Counted from the stretch's first letter, positions 43,919-53,090 are shown. The stretch is DNA of 64,000 nucleotides from an uncultured Alphaproteobacteria bacterium (GCA_902573735.1 CACGLH010000001.1:310001-374000); one strand, 5' to 3'. Notes: generated by a model from the sequence alone, not told the origin. Numbers and translations are program-made.

Positions 43919-45541
43919 ATGATGAAACAAGCAGATTTTGTAATCGTTGGTGGAGGTTCAGCCGGAGCAGTTATGGCATCACGGTTAAGTGAGAATGGTA
44001 AATTTAATATTTGTCTTTTGGAGGCGGGAGGTCGGGGTAGTAATATTTTATTTAGAGCACCTGCTGGAGGATTATTAATGTTAAGAGATAAGCCTAAATT
44101 TAACAATTGGGCTTTTCATACGATTCCTCAAAAGGGTCTTAATGGTAGAAAGGGTTATCAACCTAGAGGTAAAGCCCTAGGAGGATCTAGTGCAATAAAT
44201 GCTATGATTTACATAAGAGGTCAAAAAGAAGACTATGACGAGTGGGCAAATTTAGGAAATGATGGTTGGGCATGGAAAGATGTATTACCTTTTTTTAAAA
44301 AAGCTGAGAATAATGAAAATGGTCCGTCAAAATTTCATGGTAATAGCGGTCCTCTTGAGGTATCAAATCAAAAAGTACCAAGACCTATTTCAAGTGCGTA
44401 TTTAGAGGCTTGCGCTAACTCTCAAATTAAAATTAGAAATGATTTTAATACTGGTAACAATGAAGGGGCAGGCTTTTGGCAATCAACTATCTTTCACTCA
44501 AAAAACAAAAATGGACAAAGATGTTCTAGTGCAGCTGCATACATCTTACCCTATATTAGGGTTAGGAAAAATTTAAACATTGTTACCAAAGCAACTGTTT
44601 CAAAAATAATATTTGAGGGGAAAACCGCCGTTGGAGTAGAATATATTCAAGGTGGAAGGAAGAAACAGGTTAGAGCAAAAAAAGAAGTCATTATATCCGC
44701 AGGTTCTCTAAAATCACCGGTAATTTTACAACGGTCTGGTATAGGTGATGCAGAAGATATTCATCCTCATGGAATAAGGATGTTGCATGAATTACCTGGA
44801 GTCGGAAAAAATCTTCAAGATCACATTGACTTTAACTTTTGTTTTACAACAAGTGATAAGAATACGTTAGGAATTTCTCCAGCAGGATTTCTAAAAATCC
44901 TAGGAGAAACCGTAAAATGGCTATTTCATGGGAATTCAATGATTTCATCAACTCTATCTGAAGCTGGAGGCTTTTTTAAAACAGATCCTTATATCGATAG
45001 ACCAGATATTCAAAACCATTTTGTAATAGGCCTTATTGATGATCATCTGAGAAAAATCCATTATGGATATGGATATTCCTGTCATGTGTGCCTTCTTAGA
45101 CCTTATTCAAGAGGAAAAGTTTCATTATCTTCGGCAGAAATTTCTGATGCTCCTACTATAGATCCAAATTTCTTAAGTGATTTACGTGATCTAAAATCAT
45201 TAATTAAAGGTGCAAAATTTACTCATAATATTTTAAATACTCCTCCACTTAAAAAATATAAATTAAAGGAAATTTACGGAGTACGTGATAATCTTAGTGA
45301 CTTGGAGTGGGAGAAACATATTAGAGATAGAGCTGATACTATTTATCATCCTGTAGGAACATGCAAAATGGGAAATGATGAGTTAGCTGTTGTAGATAAT
45401 AAACTAAAGATCCAAGGGCTAAAGAATATTAGAGTATCTGATGCATCTATAATGCCTAAAATTACTTCAGGTAATACTAACGCTCCTACAATTATGATTG
45501 CTGAAAAGTGTTCATCAATGATCATCAAAGAATATTCGTAG
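43919..45541 (+). CDS. GMC family oxidoreductase (choline dehydrogenase-like)
   Basis: Up to 540 residues from ATG 43919 (a second ATG is adjacent at 43922). The FAD site is FVIVGGGSAGAVMASRLSE. GMC signatures are PRGKALGGSSAINAMIYIRG and ISAGSLKSPVILQRSGIG; catalytic His477 lies in YHPVGTCKMG, and the Asn partner in GNTNAPTIMIAEK. It oxidises an alcohol, with electrons to a quinone or cytochrome. It is coupled to the aldehyde dehydrogenase, so together they turn an alcohol into an acid. No choline-specific neighbours (betI, betB) are present. Confidence 0.92.
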   Translation: MMKQADFVIVGGGSAGAVMASRLSENGKFNICLLEAGGRGSNILFRAPAGGLLMLRDKPKFNNWAFHTIPQKGLNGRKGYQPRGKALGGSSAINAMIYIRGQKEDYDEWANLGNDGWAWKDVLPFFKKAENNENGPSKFHGNSGPLEVSNQKVPRPISSAYLEACANSQIKIRNDFNTGNNEGAGFWQSTIFHSKNKNGQRCSSAAAYILPYIRVRKNLNIVTKATVSKIIFEGKTAVGVEYIQGGRKKQVRAKKEVIISAGSLKSPVILQRSGIGDAEDIHPHGIRMLHELPGVGKNLQDHIDFNFCFTTSDKNTLGISPAGFLKILGETVKWLFHGNSMISSTLSEAGGFFKTDPYIDRPDIQNHFVIGLIDDHLRKIHYGYGYSCHVCLLRPYSRGKVSLSSAEISDAPTIDPNFLSDLRDLKSLIKGAKFTHNILNTPPLKKYKLKEIYGVRDNLSDLEWEKHIRDRADTIYHPVGTCKMGNDELAVVDNKLKIQGLKNIRVSDASIMPKITSGNTNAPTIMIAEKCSSMIIKEYS

Positions 45542-45767
45542 GATAAGAATTTTTAAATTACCAGCTTTTTTTGTAAGTTTCATTTTTGATTTGTTTGAAA
45601 AATGTCAAAAAAGATTTATAAAGATGTAATTCACAACATTTATTTTTTGAATATAACTAACACACAATTTTATATTTGGGTTTAATTCTTATTTTTAAAT
45701 ATTGAGTAGAAAAATCAATAATGCAAAGGTCCTTTTATAAATTATGACGCTTTAATATATTTTTATA

Positions 45768-46529
45768 ATGTTTATTAACCTCCTATTAAATGAACCAGTT
45801 ATATTATTAATAATAATTTTAATTGGTTTCATGGCTGGAATTATTAAAGGTATTGTCGGTTTTGCATTACCAATGATTTTAATTACTGGATTAAGTATTT
45901 TTATCCCAATTGAACAGGCACTCGCAAGCTTAATACTGCCAACTATTATTACTAATTTTATTCAATCATTTACTGTAAGCAAATCCAGTTTTTTTTCGAC
46001 AATCGTTAATTATAAAACTTTTTTATTTTTCTTTAGTATTTTTTTGATTTTAGGCAGTCAATTCTACTTAATATTTTCCTCTGAATTGATAATGGGCTTA
46101 ATCGGGATTATACTTTTTACATATACATTTTTACAAATTTTAGGAATTCAATTCAAATTTAAAAATAATAGTCTTTTGACTATCATTACTGCGTCCATAA
46201 ATGGTGTTTTAGGTGGAATTGCTGGAATATGGGGTCCTTTAACAGTTTCTTATTTAATGTCATTAAAAATCGAAAAGAATGAACAGATTAAAGTTCAGGG
46301 CATAATTTATAGTTTAGGAAGTGTATTTTTATTACTTGGTCATTTGTATTCTGGTATTTTTAACAAATATACTTTCTCATTGTCTTTATCTTTAGTTCCA
46401 TTATGTATTGTTGGTTTATTTATTGGTTCAATTATTAGAAATAAAATCAAACAAACTACTTTTAAAACTTTTACTTTAGTTATGATATTATTGGCTTCAA
46501 TTAATCTTTTAAGGAAAGCATTTTTATGA
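45768..46529 (+). CDS. TSUP (TauE/SafE) family membrane permease
   Basis: A protein of 253 residues with eight hydrophobic helices in two inverted repeats. The first reads FMAGIIKGIVGFALPMILI, the second INGVLGGIAGIWGPLTVSYLMSLK, each carrying the family G.....G.G motif. TSUP proteins transport sulfonates, sulfite or other small organic anions across the inner membrane. It ends three bases from a convergent EamA gene. Substrate unknown. Confidence 0.85.
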   Translation: MFINLLLNEPVILLIIILIGFMAGIIKGIVGFALPMILITGLSIFIPIEQALASLILPTIITNFIQSFTVSKSSFFSTIVNYKTFLFFFSIFLILGSQFYLIFSSELIMGLIGIILFTYTFLQILGIQFKFKNNSLLTIITASINGVLGGIAGIWGPLTVSYLMSLKIEKNEQIKVQGIIYSLGSVFLLLGHLYSGIFNKYTFSLSLSLVPLCIVGLFIGSIIRNKIKQTTFKTFTLVMILLASINLLRKAFL

Positions 46530-46532
46530 TTT

Positions 46533-47405
46533 TTAATTCAAAGTTTTGAGATTTGATATATTCTGGTATAAAATTATAAAACTTAAAACAATTAATATGG
46601 AACCTATATAAAAGTTAATTGAAGGATATTCTGAAAATAACAAAATCCCCCAAAGTGTATTGAAAAATATTACCACAGTCGAAAATGATGCTAAATTTGA
46701 GGCTTCTTCAATTTGAAAAGCCTTTATAAGAAGAAAATGTCCTAAAGTTGAAACTGTACCAATAACTACAAAAAATGGGATATCTTGCATTACAAAAGGT
46801 TTCCAATCAAAAAAAGCAAACAAAAAACTTGATAATATTGTACCAGTTAAGGCTGTATAAATTATGCTAGTAAAAGGATTTTCTCTTTCTCCAAAATACC
46901 TAGTTATGAGTCCAAAAATAGCCAATGAAATAGCTGCAAATAGGGGAAAAAAGGAATAAATAGAAAAGGAACTACTAGATGGATTGATTATTATCAAAGC
47001 ACCAATTAATGCTAAAAAAACAGTTAAAAATTTAATTACTATAAAATTTGTTTCTTTTAAAAAAAAAATTGAACCTACAGTTAAAAATATTGGACTGGTT
47101 TTATAAATTGCAGTTGCATTTGCAAGTTCTGTTTTTGTAAATCCTATAAAAAAAAATAAAGCTGCAAAAAACAAGCAAACTCCTCTGGAAATATGAAGGT
47201 GTAATGAATGAGTAATTAATTTAGTTTTGATGAAAGGAAAAAAGATTAAGAATAAAACGATTGTCTGACTAAAAAACCTTATCCAAATTACTTCAGTAAT
47301 TGGATATTTAAAAGAAAGATATTTAGCTGTTACTTCCATTATTGAAAAATTAAACCAAGCAAAAATGAAAAATAAAACGGCTTTTTTATTCAAGTTTCTA
47401 AGCAT
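46533..47405 (-). CDS. EamA/DMT superfamily transporter
   Basis: GAGGAAA precedes the ATG at 47405. The 290 residues hold ten hydrophobic helices in two halves, with WIRFFSQTIVLFL early, ATAIYKTSPIFLTVGSIFFLKE at the end of the first half and ASNLASFSTVVIFFNTLWGILLFSE in the second, the common RhaT/EamA pattern. Likely metabolite exporter. It is convergent with the TauE gene and 155 bp downstream of the second TRAP operon, separated by a hairpin. Confidence 0.87.
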   Translation of the reverse strand: MLRNLNKKAVLFFIFAWFNFSIMEVTAKYLSFKYPITEVIWIRFFSQTIVLFLIFFPFIKTKLITHSLHLHISRGVCLFFAALFFFIGFTKTELANATAIYKTSPIFLTVGSIFFLKETNFIVIKFLTVFLALIGALIIINPSSSSFSIYSFFPLFAAISLAIFGLITRYFGERENPFTSIIYTALTGTILSSFLFAFFDWKPFVMQDIPFFVVIGTVSTLGHFLLIKAFQIEEASNLASFSTVVIFFNTLWGILLFSEYPSINFYIGSILIVLSFIILYQNISNLKTLN

Positions 47406-47528
47406 TTAATTTCCTCATGGCTAAAAAAAAATATTATGTCTTAATTTGATAAATTATGTTTTCTCTTTTAAAATTATATACAGCAGATAAAACTTACTTA
47501 CCCTCTTACCTTCCTTTTTAAGCATGCA

Positions 47529-47551
47529 AAATAAAAGTACTTTTTTTATTT
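47529..47551 (-). terminator. AT-rich hairpin downstream of the second TRAP operon
   Basis: AAATAAAA (47529-47536) and TTTTATTT (47544-47551) pair perfectly. It lies 10 bp past the dctM stop on the minus strand, so it is a plausible but weak terminator. Confidence 0.4.
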
Positions 47552-47560
47552 GAGATATTT

Positions 47561-48967
47561 CTATTTCAGAATTATTTCAGGTCCCATTACTAAGTTAGGA
47601 AGAAAAGTAGAAATCCAAGGAACGTAAGTTACTAGTATTAAGAAAACAAATAAGACGCAAAGAAATGGAAGGGCAGCTCTTACTACAGATAACATTGGCA
47701 TACCAGCTACACCAGAAGTTACAAAAAGATTCAATCCAACGGGTGGAGTAATCATTCCAATTTCCATATTTACGACCATAATGATGCCTAGGTGGATAGG
47801 ATCAATGCCTAATTCTATAGCGATTGGGAAAACTAATGGTGCAACAATAACGAGCAACCCAGATGGTTCCATGAACTGTCCACCAATCAGCAGGATAACA
47901 TTGACTATTATAAGAAACATGATTGGTCCAAAACCGGCTGATAACATCGCACTTGCCACTTGCTGTGGAACTTGTTCGTCTGTTAGAACATGTTTAAGAA
48001 TGAGCGCATTTGCTATTATAAATAATAAAGTAACTGTTAGCTTTCCGGCCTCTAATAATGTTTTCTTAGTATCCTTATGGAAGAATGCCGTCGCTATCGC
48101 CCAAGGTTGAAGCCAAAATGATTTTCTTGTAGGCTCCTCTGCAAATCTAGTTGAAAGTTGATTTTGTCTTCTCTCAGCAAGTGGTCCCATATCCTTATAG
48201 ATAAAGTTTGCAATGAAGAAAGCATAAACAGCAGCAACTGCTGCCGCCTCAGTTGGAGTAAATATACCACCATAAATACCCCCCAGTATAATTACTATTA
48301 GGAAAAGACCCCACCCCGCTTCACGTCCTGATGCAAAAACTTCTTTCCAACCCTTCCACTCTTCCTTAGGTAGGTTTTTAATTTTTGCAATTATATAAAT
48401 GGTAGTCATTAGCATAAAACCAGCCAGAAGTCCTGGAATTACACCTGCGAGGAACATTCGACCAACAGAAACTTCTACGGATGCAGCATATACAACCATT
48501 ACAATAGATGGAGGAATAAGAATACCCAACGTACCAGCATTACATATGATACCTGCAGCAAACTCTTTTGAATATCCAACCTGGACCATACCTCCAATGA
48601 CAATTGTTCCTATAGCTACTACTGTTGCTGGTGAAGAACCCGACAAAGCTGCAAATAACATGCATGCAAAAACACCAGCAATCGCCAAACCTCCTGGCAA
48701 GTGACCCACACATGCAATTGAAAACCTGATGATCCTTTTTGCAACCCCACCAGTTGTCATGAATGTTGATGCTAAAATAAAAAAAGGAATTGCTAGCAGC
48801 GTATAGTGACCCTCAAAAGCACTAAAGAGTGTTTGAGCAATTGACGCCAATGAACTATCAGAAAATACTAATAAAAAAAGTACAGAGGACATACCAAGAG
48901 CAATTGCAATTGGAACACCTATTATTAGCAAGCCAATTACTAAGGAGAAAAGAAGTGCAACTTCCAT
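47561..48967 (-). CDS. TRAP transporter large permease (DctM type), second system
   Basis: A protein of 468 residues with about twelve helices. Motifs are FFILASTFMTTGGVAKRII, ALSGSSPATVVAIGTIVIGGM, AAGIICNAGTLGILIPPSIVMVVYAA and MITPPVGLNLFVTSGV. A soluble insert of about 50 residues (MGPLAERRQNQLSTRFAEEP) splits the middle. The ATG overlaps the dctQ stop (TGATG). The base composition of this operon is less AT-rich than nearby genes. Confidence 0.93.
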   Translation of the reverse strand: MEVALLFSLVIGLLIIGVPIAIALGMSSVLFLLVFSDSSLASIAQTLFSAFEGHYTLLAIPFFILASTFMTTGGVAKRIIRFSIACVGHLPGGLAIAGVFACMLFAALSGSSPATVVAIGTIVIGGMVQVGYSKEFAAGIICNAGTLGILIPPSIVMVVYAASVEVSVGRMFLAGVIPGLLAGFMLMTTIYIIAKIKNLPKEEWKGWKEVFASGREAGWGLFLIVIILGGIYGGIFTPTEAAAVAAVYAFFIANFIYKDMGPLAERRQNQLSTRFAEEPTRKSFWLQPWAIATAFFHKDTKKTLLEAGKLTVTLLFIIANALILKHVLTDEQVPQQVASAMLSAGFGPIMFLIIVNVILLIGGQFMEPSGLLVIVAPLVFPIAIELGIDPIHLGIIMVVNMEIGMITPPVGLNLFVTSGVAGMPMLSVVRAALPFLCVLFVFLILVTYVPWISTFLPNLVMGPEIILK

Positions 48968-49632
48968 CAGTTTTTATCTAGCAATTGGTGGCTATCTTTT
49001 TGGAATTCTTTTTCTACCTCATGACTTTCTATCAAACGGTCTGTTTTACCATTCCAGAGTGATAATGCTGCTTGTAAAAAACGGAAAAGCATCAATGCCA
49101 TAGATAATGGCAGAACAAAATATGGAAGCAAACGAGGTATTTTCTCATACTCTTCTCCTTCATTAAATACATTTTCCATCCATCCTAATATAGCAGGGTG
49201 AGGTATATCATTAACTTCATACCAGCCTTTATTGCGATACTTCTCCTCAAAACCTAAAGGAAACCAACGTCCCTCTGTACCAGGAAGATTAGCAAAGTTA
49301 GCCCAGTAGTCCCATGCACCCTTCAGCATCAATAAACTGAATGAGATGCATATAAAAACGGCAATAAGACCCAAAATACGACGTGGTTTAGGGGCAAGAA
49401 CATTAATTATAATATCTACACCCAGGTGTGAACTTTTCTTAATAGCATAGGAAGCTCCTAGAAGTACAAGCCAACCGAAAAGAAAAACTGTTAGTTCTAA
49501 TGCCCAAAGTATATTCTTATTAAATCCATACCGAGTTACAACATTGGCAAATGTGATCAATGTCATAACTCCCAAGATGCTTGCAATTAGCATCTCTTCA
49601 ATTTGGTCTATCAAGGATTTTGAGTGATCCAT
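48967..49632 (-). CDS. TRAP transporter small permease (DctQ type), second system
   Basis: A protein of 221 residues with four hydrophobic helices and a long periplasmic loop between helices 3 and 4 (about 55 residues, WANFANLPGTEGRWFPLGFEEKY). This enlarged loop is typical of a DctQ subgroup whose partner binding proteins carry bulkier acids. FANVVTRYGFNKNILWALELTVFLFGWLVLLGASYAI is the conserved helix 1-2 region. Coupled to dctM by stop/start overlap and separated from dctP by a strong hairpin. Confidence 0.9.
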   Translation of the reverse strand: MDHSKSLIDQIEEMLIASILGVMTLITFANVVTRYGFNKNILWALELTVFLFGWLVLLGASYAIKKSSHLGVDIIINVLAPKPRRILGLIAVFICISFSLLMLKGAWDYWANFANLPGTEGRWFPLGFEEKYRNKGWYEVNDIPHPAILGWMENVFNEGEEYEKIPRLLPYFVLPLSMALMLFRFLQAALSLWNGKTDRLIESHEVEKEFQKDSHQLLDKN

Positions 49633-49648
49633 ATCGGACTTTTCAAGT

Positions 49649-49679
49649 TATCTGGAGGTATTAACTCTACCTCCAGATA
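49649..49679 (-). terminator. 12-bp intercistronic hairpin after the second TRAP binding-protein gene
   Basis: TATCTGGAGGTA (49649-49660), loop TTAACTC, TACCTCCAGATA (49668-49679), perfectly complementary. It lies in the 57-bp gap between dctP and dctQ on the minus strand, mirroring the other two transporter operons. Confidence 0.8.
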
Positions 49680-49689
49680 GATCTTTATC

Positions 49690-50682
49690 CTAATTTAGAG
49701 CCTGTGCTGCATCAATCATATCTTGACCAACATCATCAGAAAATTGATCCCATACTGGTTTCATGACATCAACCCAAGCTTGACGTTCTGCAGCGCTTAG
49801 CGTTCGTATGGTTCCACCTGCATCAATAATTGCTTGTCTATTCGCCTGATTTACAGCAAAAGACTCAGCATTTCTAAGTTCTGTGACCTCTTTTAGAATT
49901 TTTAAGAACTGGTCACGGACATCTGCATCAAGACTGTCTAACCAATCGACACTAGTGACAACCAAATAGTCAATTATTCCGTGGTTGGTTTCAGTAATAC
50001 CATCTTGTACTTCAAAGAATTTCTTACCATAAATATTAGACCATGTATTTTCTTGCCCATCTACTACACCTTGCTGAAGCCCACCATATACTTCAGAAAA
50101 GGCCATTTTTTGAGGGGCTCCTCCGATTGCTTTCATTTGAGCGACTAGAACATCCGATGACATAACTCTAAATTTTAAACCATTAGCATCCGATGGTGAA
50201 ATTAATGGTACATTAGCAGACATTTGTTTCATTCCATTATGCCAAAATGTTAAACCCTGAAGGCCACGGCGCTGCATGCTATCTAGCAAGTTCTGACCGG
50301 CTTCTGAAGATTGAAATGCATCTACTGCCTCAATATTTTCAAACATGAAAGGTAAGTCAAAGATACGAAACTGTTTAGTGAATTTCTCAAACTTAGATAG
50401 TGATGGTGCTGCAAGCTGAACATCACCTTGAAGGAGTGCTTCAAGAACCTTGTTATCATCATAAAGTGTTGAATTTGGGAAGACCTCCATACAGGCCTTG
50501 CCGTTCATTTCTTTATTAACACGTTCGCTCAATAGTGTTGCAGCAATTCCCTTGGGATGTTTATCAGTGTTAGTTACGTGGCTAAATTTGATATTTATTT
50601 CGCCCGAATCGCAGGCTGCGAATGCGGTTGTCGCACTGACCGCCAATGTAAGGGATAGTGCTGTTTTTAATAGAAACTTCAT
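49690..50682 (-). CDS. TRAP transporter substrate-binding protein (DctP type), second system
   Basis: AAGGAG precedes the ATG at 50682. A 330-residue protein with a Sec signal peptide (MKFLLKTALSLTLAVSATTAFAA). Family features are IKFSHVTNTDKHPKGIAATLLSERV, NGLKFRVMSSDVLVAQMKAIGGAPQKMAFSEVYGGLQQGVVDGQENTWSNI and YLVVTSVDWL. The carboxylate-binding Arg is in LKFRVM and an Asn is in QENTW. This matches the C4-dicarboxylate DctP group (TIGR00787-like). It is divergent from the haloacetate-dehalogenase-like gene, with a shared 229-bp control region. Confidence 0.93.
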   Translation of the reverse strand: MKFLLKTALSLTLAVSATTAFAACDSGEINIKFSHVTNTDKHPKGIAATLLSERVNKEMNGKACMEVFPNSTLYDDNKVLEALLQGDVQLAAPSLSKFEKFTKQFRIFDLPFMFENIEAVDAFQSSEAGQNLLDSMQRRGLQGLTFWHNGMKQMSANVPLISPSDANGLKFRVMSSDVLVAQMKAIGGAPQKMAFSEVYGGLQQGVVDGQENTWSNIYGKKFFEVQDGITETNHGIIDYLVVTSVDWLDSLDADVRDQFLKILKEVTELRNAESFAVNQANRQAIIDAGGTIRTLSAAERQAWVDVMKPVWDQFSDDVGQDMIDAAQALN

Positions 50683-50794
50683 TATATACTCCTTTATTTT
50701 ATTTCTGTAGCGTCTTTAAAATAATGCTGACGCAATATATTTGAATTCCTTTTTTATAGATTTCATAAATAGGAATTGGAGTCTAGTGTCAACA

Positions 50795-50898
50795 TAGTAT
50801 ACAGGGGTTTGATGAAACAATTAGTCGCAAAAACTATTCATTTTTTACGATTAAATAATTCATTGAAATTTGTGATCTTAAACTAAACATTGTATACC
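50795..50898. promoter_or_regulatory. divergent control region with two GTATAC-centred sites
   Basis: TAGTATACA at 50795-50803 and TTGTATACC at 50890-50898 both centre on GTATAC, the core of operators used by many GntR/FCD regulators of acid catabolism. The first lies beside a TTGACA (minus strand, 50785-50790). GTATAC alone is common in AT-rich DNA, so this is weak. Confidence 0.3.
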
Positions 50899-50911
50899 TA
50901 AGGAGTATTAA

Positions 50912-51805
50912 ATGTTTAAGAATTTTATTTGTGAAAAGATCGAAGGTGATGGCGCAACTTTGTTTGTTCGGCGTGCAGGTCCCCGCAACGCACCATCTAT
51001 AGTCCTTCTTCATGGTTATCCACAAACATCTGCTATGTGGAATGGTGTTGCGCCAATTTTGGCAAAATCCTATCAAGTTGTCTGCCCAGATTTACGAGGA
51101 TATGGTCAATCAGACAAACCAGCATCGGACTTATTGCACAAGCCTTATTCTAAACGAGTTATGGCCAATGATATTATCGCAGTTATGCGACGTTTGGGAC
51201 ATAAAAGATTTCTAGTTGGAGCTCATGATCGTGGGGCACGGGTAGCACATAGGATGGGCTTAGATCATCCTAATTGCGTTGCAGCCATGACTTTGCTAGA
51301 CATTGCGCCTACTCGTGAAATGTATGCCAATACAAGCACCGAATTTGCACGTAGTTATTGGCACTGGTTCTTTCTAACCCTGCCAAGCCCATTTCCAGAA
51401 AAAATGATCGAAGCTGATCCAGAAATGTTTTGGAAGCAGAAATGTTTTTATCAAGCAAAGGAAAAAGTTCCATTCTCATCTGAAGCTCTTACTGAATATT
51501 TAGATGCCTTCTCAAATCCAGAGATGATATATGCGAGCTGTGAAGACTATCGCGCTGCTGCAAGTATTGATATTGAACATGATAATGCAGATCTTGGAAA
51601 AAAACTAGAGATGCCTATCCTTACACTATGGGCAAAACATGGAGTAATAGAAACATGTTTCAATGGGCTCAAACTTTGGCGAATGCGGGCCAAAAAAGTT
51701 GAGGGTGAGGCTCTCGATGCTACTCATTATATGGCAGAAGAAATTCCTGAGGAAGTTGCAGTGCGAATGTCAGACTTCTATTCTCGCCATCCAATAAAGA
51801 AATAA
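50912..51805 (+). CDS. alpha/beta hydrolase of the haloacetate (fluoroacetate) dehalogenase type
   Basis: AAGGAG precedes the ATG at 50912. The 297 residues carry HGYPQTSAMW near residue 34 and the nucleophile Asp106 in GAHDRGAR, with Arg107 and Arg110 placed like the carboxylate-binding arginines of fluoroacetate dehalogenases. Asp130 and His272 complete the triad; His151, Trp152 and Tyr213 match the halide-binding residues. Relatives cleave C-F or C-Cl bonds of haloacetates. Epoxide-hydrolase or other esterase relatives lack the DRxxR arrangement. It is divergent from a TRAP importer that could supply an acid. Cytoplasmic. Confidence 0.87.
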   Translation: MFKNFICEKIEGDGATLFVRRAGPRNAPSIVLLHGYPQTSAMWNGVAPILAKSYQVVCPDLRGYGQSDKPASDLLHKPYSKRVMANDIIAVMRRLGHKRFLVGAHDRGARVAHRMGLDHPNCVAAMTLLDIAPTREMYANTSTEFARSYWHWFFLTLPSPFPEKMIEADPEMFWKQKCFYQAKEKVPFSSEALTEYLDAFSNPEMIYASCEDYRAAASIDIEHDNADLGKKLEMPILTLWAKHGVIETCFNGLKLWRMRAKKVEGEALDATHYMAEEIPEEVAVRMSDFYSRHPIKK

Positions 51806-51899
51806 GGAAAAGAAAATAATAAGTAGATTTATTATATATCTTTATGAAATAAAAAAACATTAATTATTAAGTTATCTGATTGCTTAGGGATAAATATTC

Positions 51900-51945
51900 G
51901 GAAGTTTCATCTTCAGTTTTTAGGAAGTTTCATCTTCAGTCTTTA
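51900..51945 (+). repeat. tandem duplication of a 23-bp unit
   Basis: GGAAGTTTCATCTTCAG plus a six-base tail is repeated twice in a row (51900-51922 and 51923-51945), with one base different in the tail. It lies in the spacer between the dehalogenase-like gene and the DUF1737 gene. Confidence 0.85.
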
Positions 51946-52057
51946 TATGCATATTTAAAGTAAAAAAAATTACATATCATTAATATCAGTAAAAATTAAA
52001 GTAACCTAAAATAAGAAATTCCTATCAAGTTCTTAAAATATAAACTATCTTCTTAGA

Positions 52058-52582
52058 ATGAAAAATTATTTCATTATATCAAAAAAAAATATCCAACAAT
52101 TAGTTTTGGAAGTTAATGAATATATAAAAAGTGGAAGTAAATGCTTAGGAAGCCCTTTCCAGGATAATGAGAAAAATTTCAATCAAGCGATGCTTTCAGA
52201 AGCATTAATAATGAATGAGGAGAGTCAAAATTTAAATACTTCAAATTTAAGTGAAACTTTTGAATATTTTGTTATGATTAAATTCAAATTACAGAAAGAT
52301 GCAGAAATTAAATTTTATAATGAGGTAGAGAATTATTTAAAAAAATTTCCATATCAAGGTTTAAAATATTGTGAAATTTTCGATATGGAAAATGAGTTTG
52401 GTGAATATGCCTTTATTGAATTTTTTGATAACGCAGAAAATTATCTTAAAGCATTAGATAGAAGAGATAATCCTATATTGGATAAATTAAGAAAATTCAT
52501 AGTTCCATATTATAACGGTGAAGATTTTTCTGGAAGTCATGGAAAACTTAGAAAAAGTTTTAATCACTTACTTATTAAGTGA
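52058..52582 (+). CDS. DUF1737 domain protein with an extra C-terminal domain (174 aa)
   Basis: The first 55 residues match DUF1737: MKNYFIISKKNIQQLVLEVN, then GSKCLGSPFQDNEKNFNQAM, a small strand-helix-strand unit of unknown role. DUF1737 proteins are usually short; here about 115 more residues follow, with FVMIKFKLQKDAEIKFYNEV and AFIEFFDNAENYLKAL, a pattern of a ferredoxin-like alpha+beta domain. This looks like a fusion of two small domains. The DUF2000 gene lies 100 bp downstream on the same strand. Function unknown. Confidence 0.6.
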   Translation: MKNYFIISKKNIQQLVLEVNEYIKSGSKCLGSPFQDNEKNFNQAMLSEALIMNEESQNLNTSNLSETFEYFVMIKFKLQKDAEIKFYNEVENYLKKFPYQGLKYCEIFDMENEFGEYAFIEFFDNAENYLKALDRRDNPILDKLRKFIVPYYNGEDFSGSHGKLRKSFNHLLIK

Positions 52583-52682
52583 ACACTTCTTTATTTATAT
52601 TTATACACTATATTTTATTACAACCAATATTATGCTAGAATTAATTAACGAATAATTTCGAATTTATAATCAGGAATTTAAT

Positions 52683-53090
52683 TTGTTTGATACAAAAATT
52701 GCTATAGTATTATTAAATTCACTCCAAATTTGGCAAAAACTTAACGTAACTTCTTTTTTGACTAGCGGTATTATTGGTGACAATCCTTCATTAATAGGGA
52801 AGGAATATAAAGATAATTCAAATTATAATTATTTACCCCTTAATAAGCAGCCAGTGATTATTTTAGAAGCTGATGAAAATAACTTAAAAAAAATTCATTC
52901 AAGGATTATAAACAAGTCATTAAGATGTTCAATTTATATTAATGATATGTTTTTATCAGGTCATGATGAAGCAAATAGGAAAACAGTTGAAAAATATAAA
53001 AGTGATGAATTACCATTAGTTGGATTAGCTATAAGAGAAAAGAAAAACACTGTAGATAAAATTACGAAAGGTTCTAAACTTCACTCATAA
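52683..53090 (+). CDS. DUF2000 family protein
   Basis: A TTG start at 52683 gives 135 residues. The pattern FDTKIAIVLLNSLQIWQKLNVTSFLTSGI, NYLPLNKQPVIILEAD, CSIYINDMFLSGHDEANRKTV and LPLVGLAIRE matches DUF2000 throughout. Members resemble peptidyl-tRNA hydrolase II folds but are uncharacterised. Cytoplasmic. It may be cotranscribed with the DUF1737 gene. A decayed YdhR-like gene on the other strand begins to overlap its last codons. Confidence 0.8.
   Translation: MFDTKIAIVLLNSLQIWQKLNVTSFLTSGIIGDNPSLIGKEYKDNSNYNYLPLNKQPVIILEADENNLKKIHSRIINKSLRCSIYINDMFLSGHDEANRKTVEKYKSDELPLVGLAIREKKNTVDKITKGSKLHS

Noticed and set aside
51900-51945. CRISPR array
   Set aside because: Two directly adjacent 23-bp units without spacers, and no cas genes.
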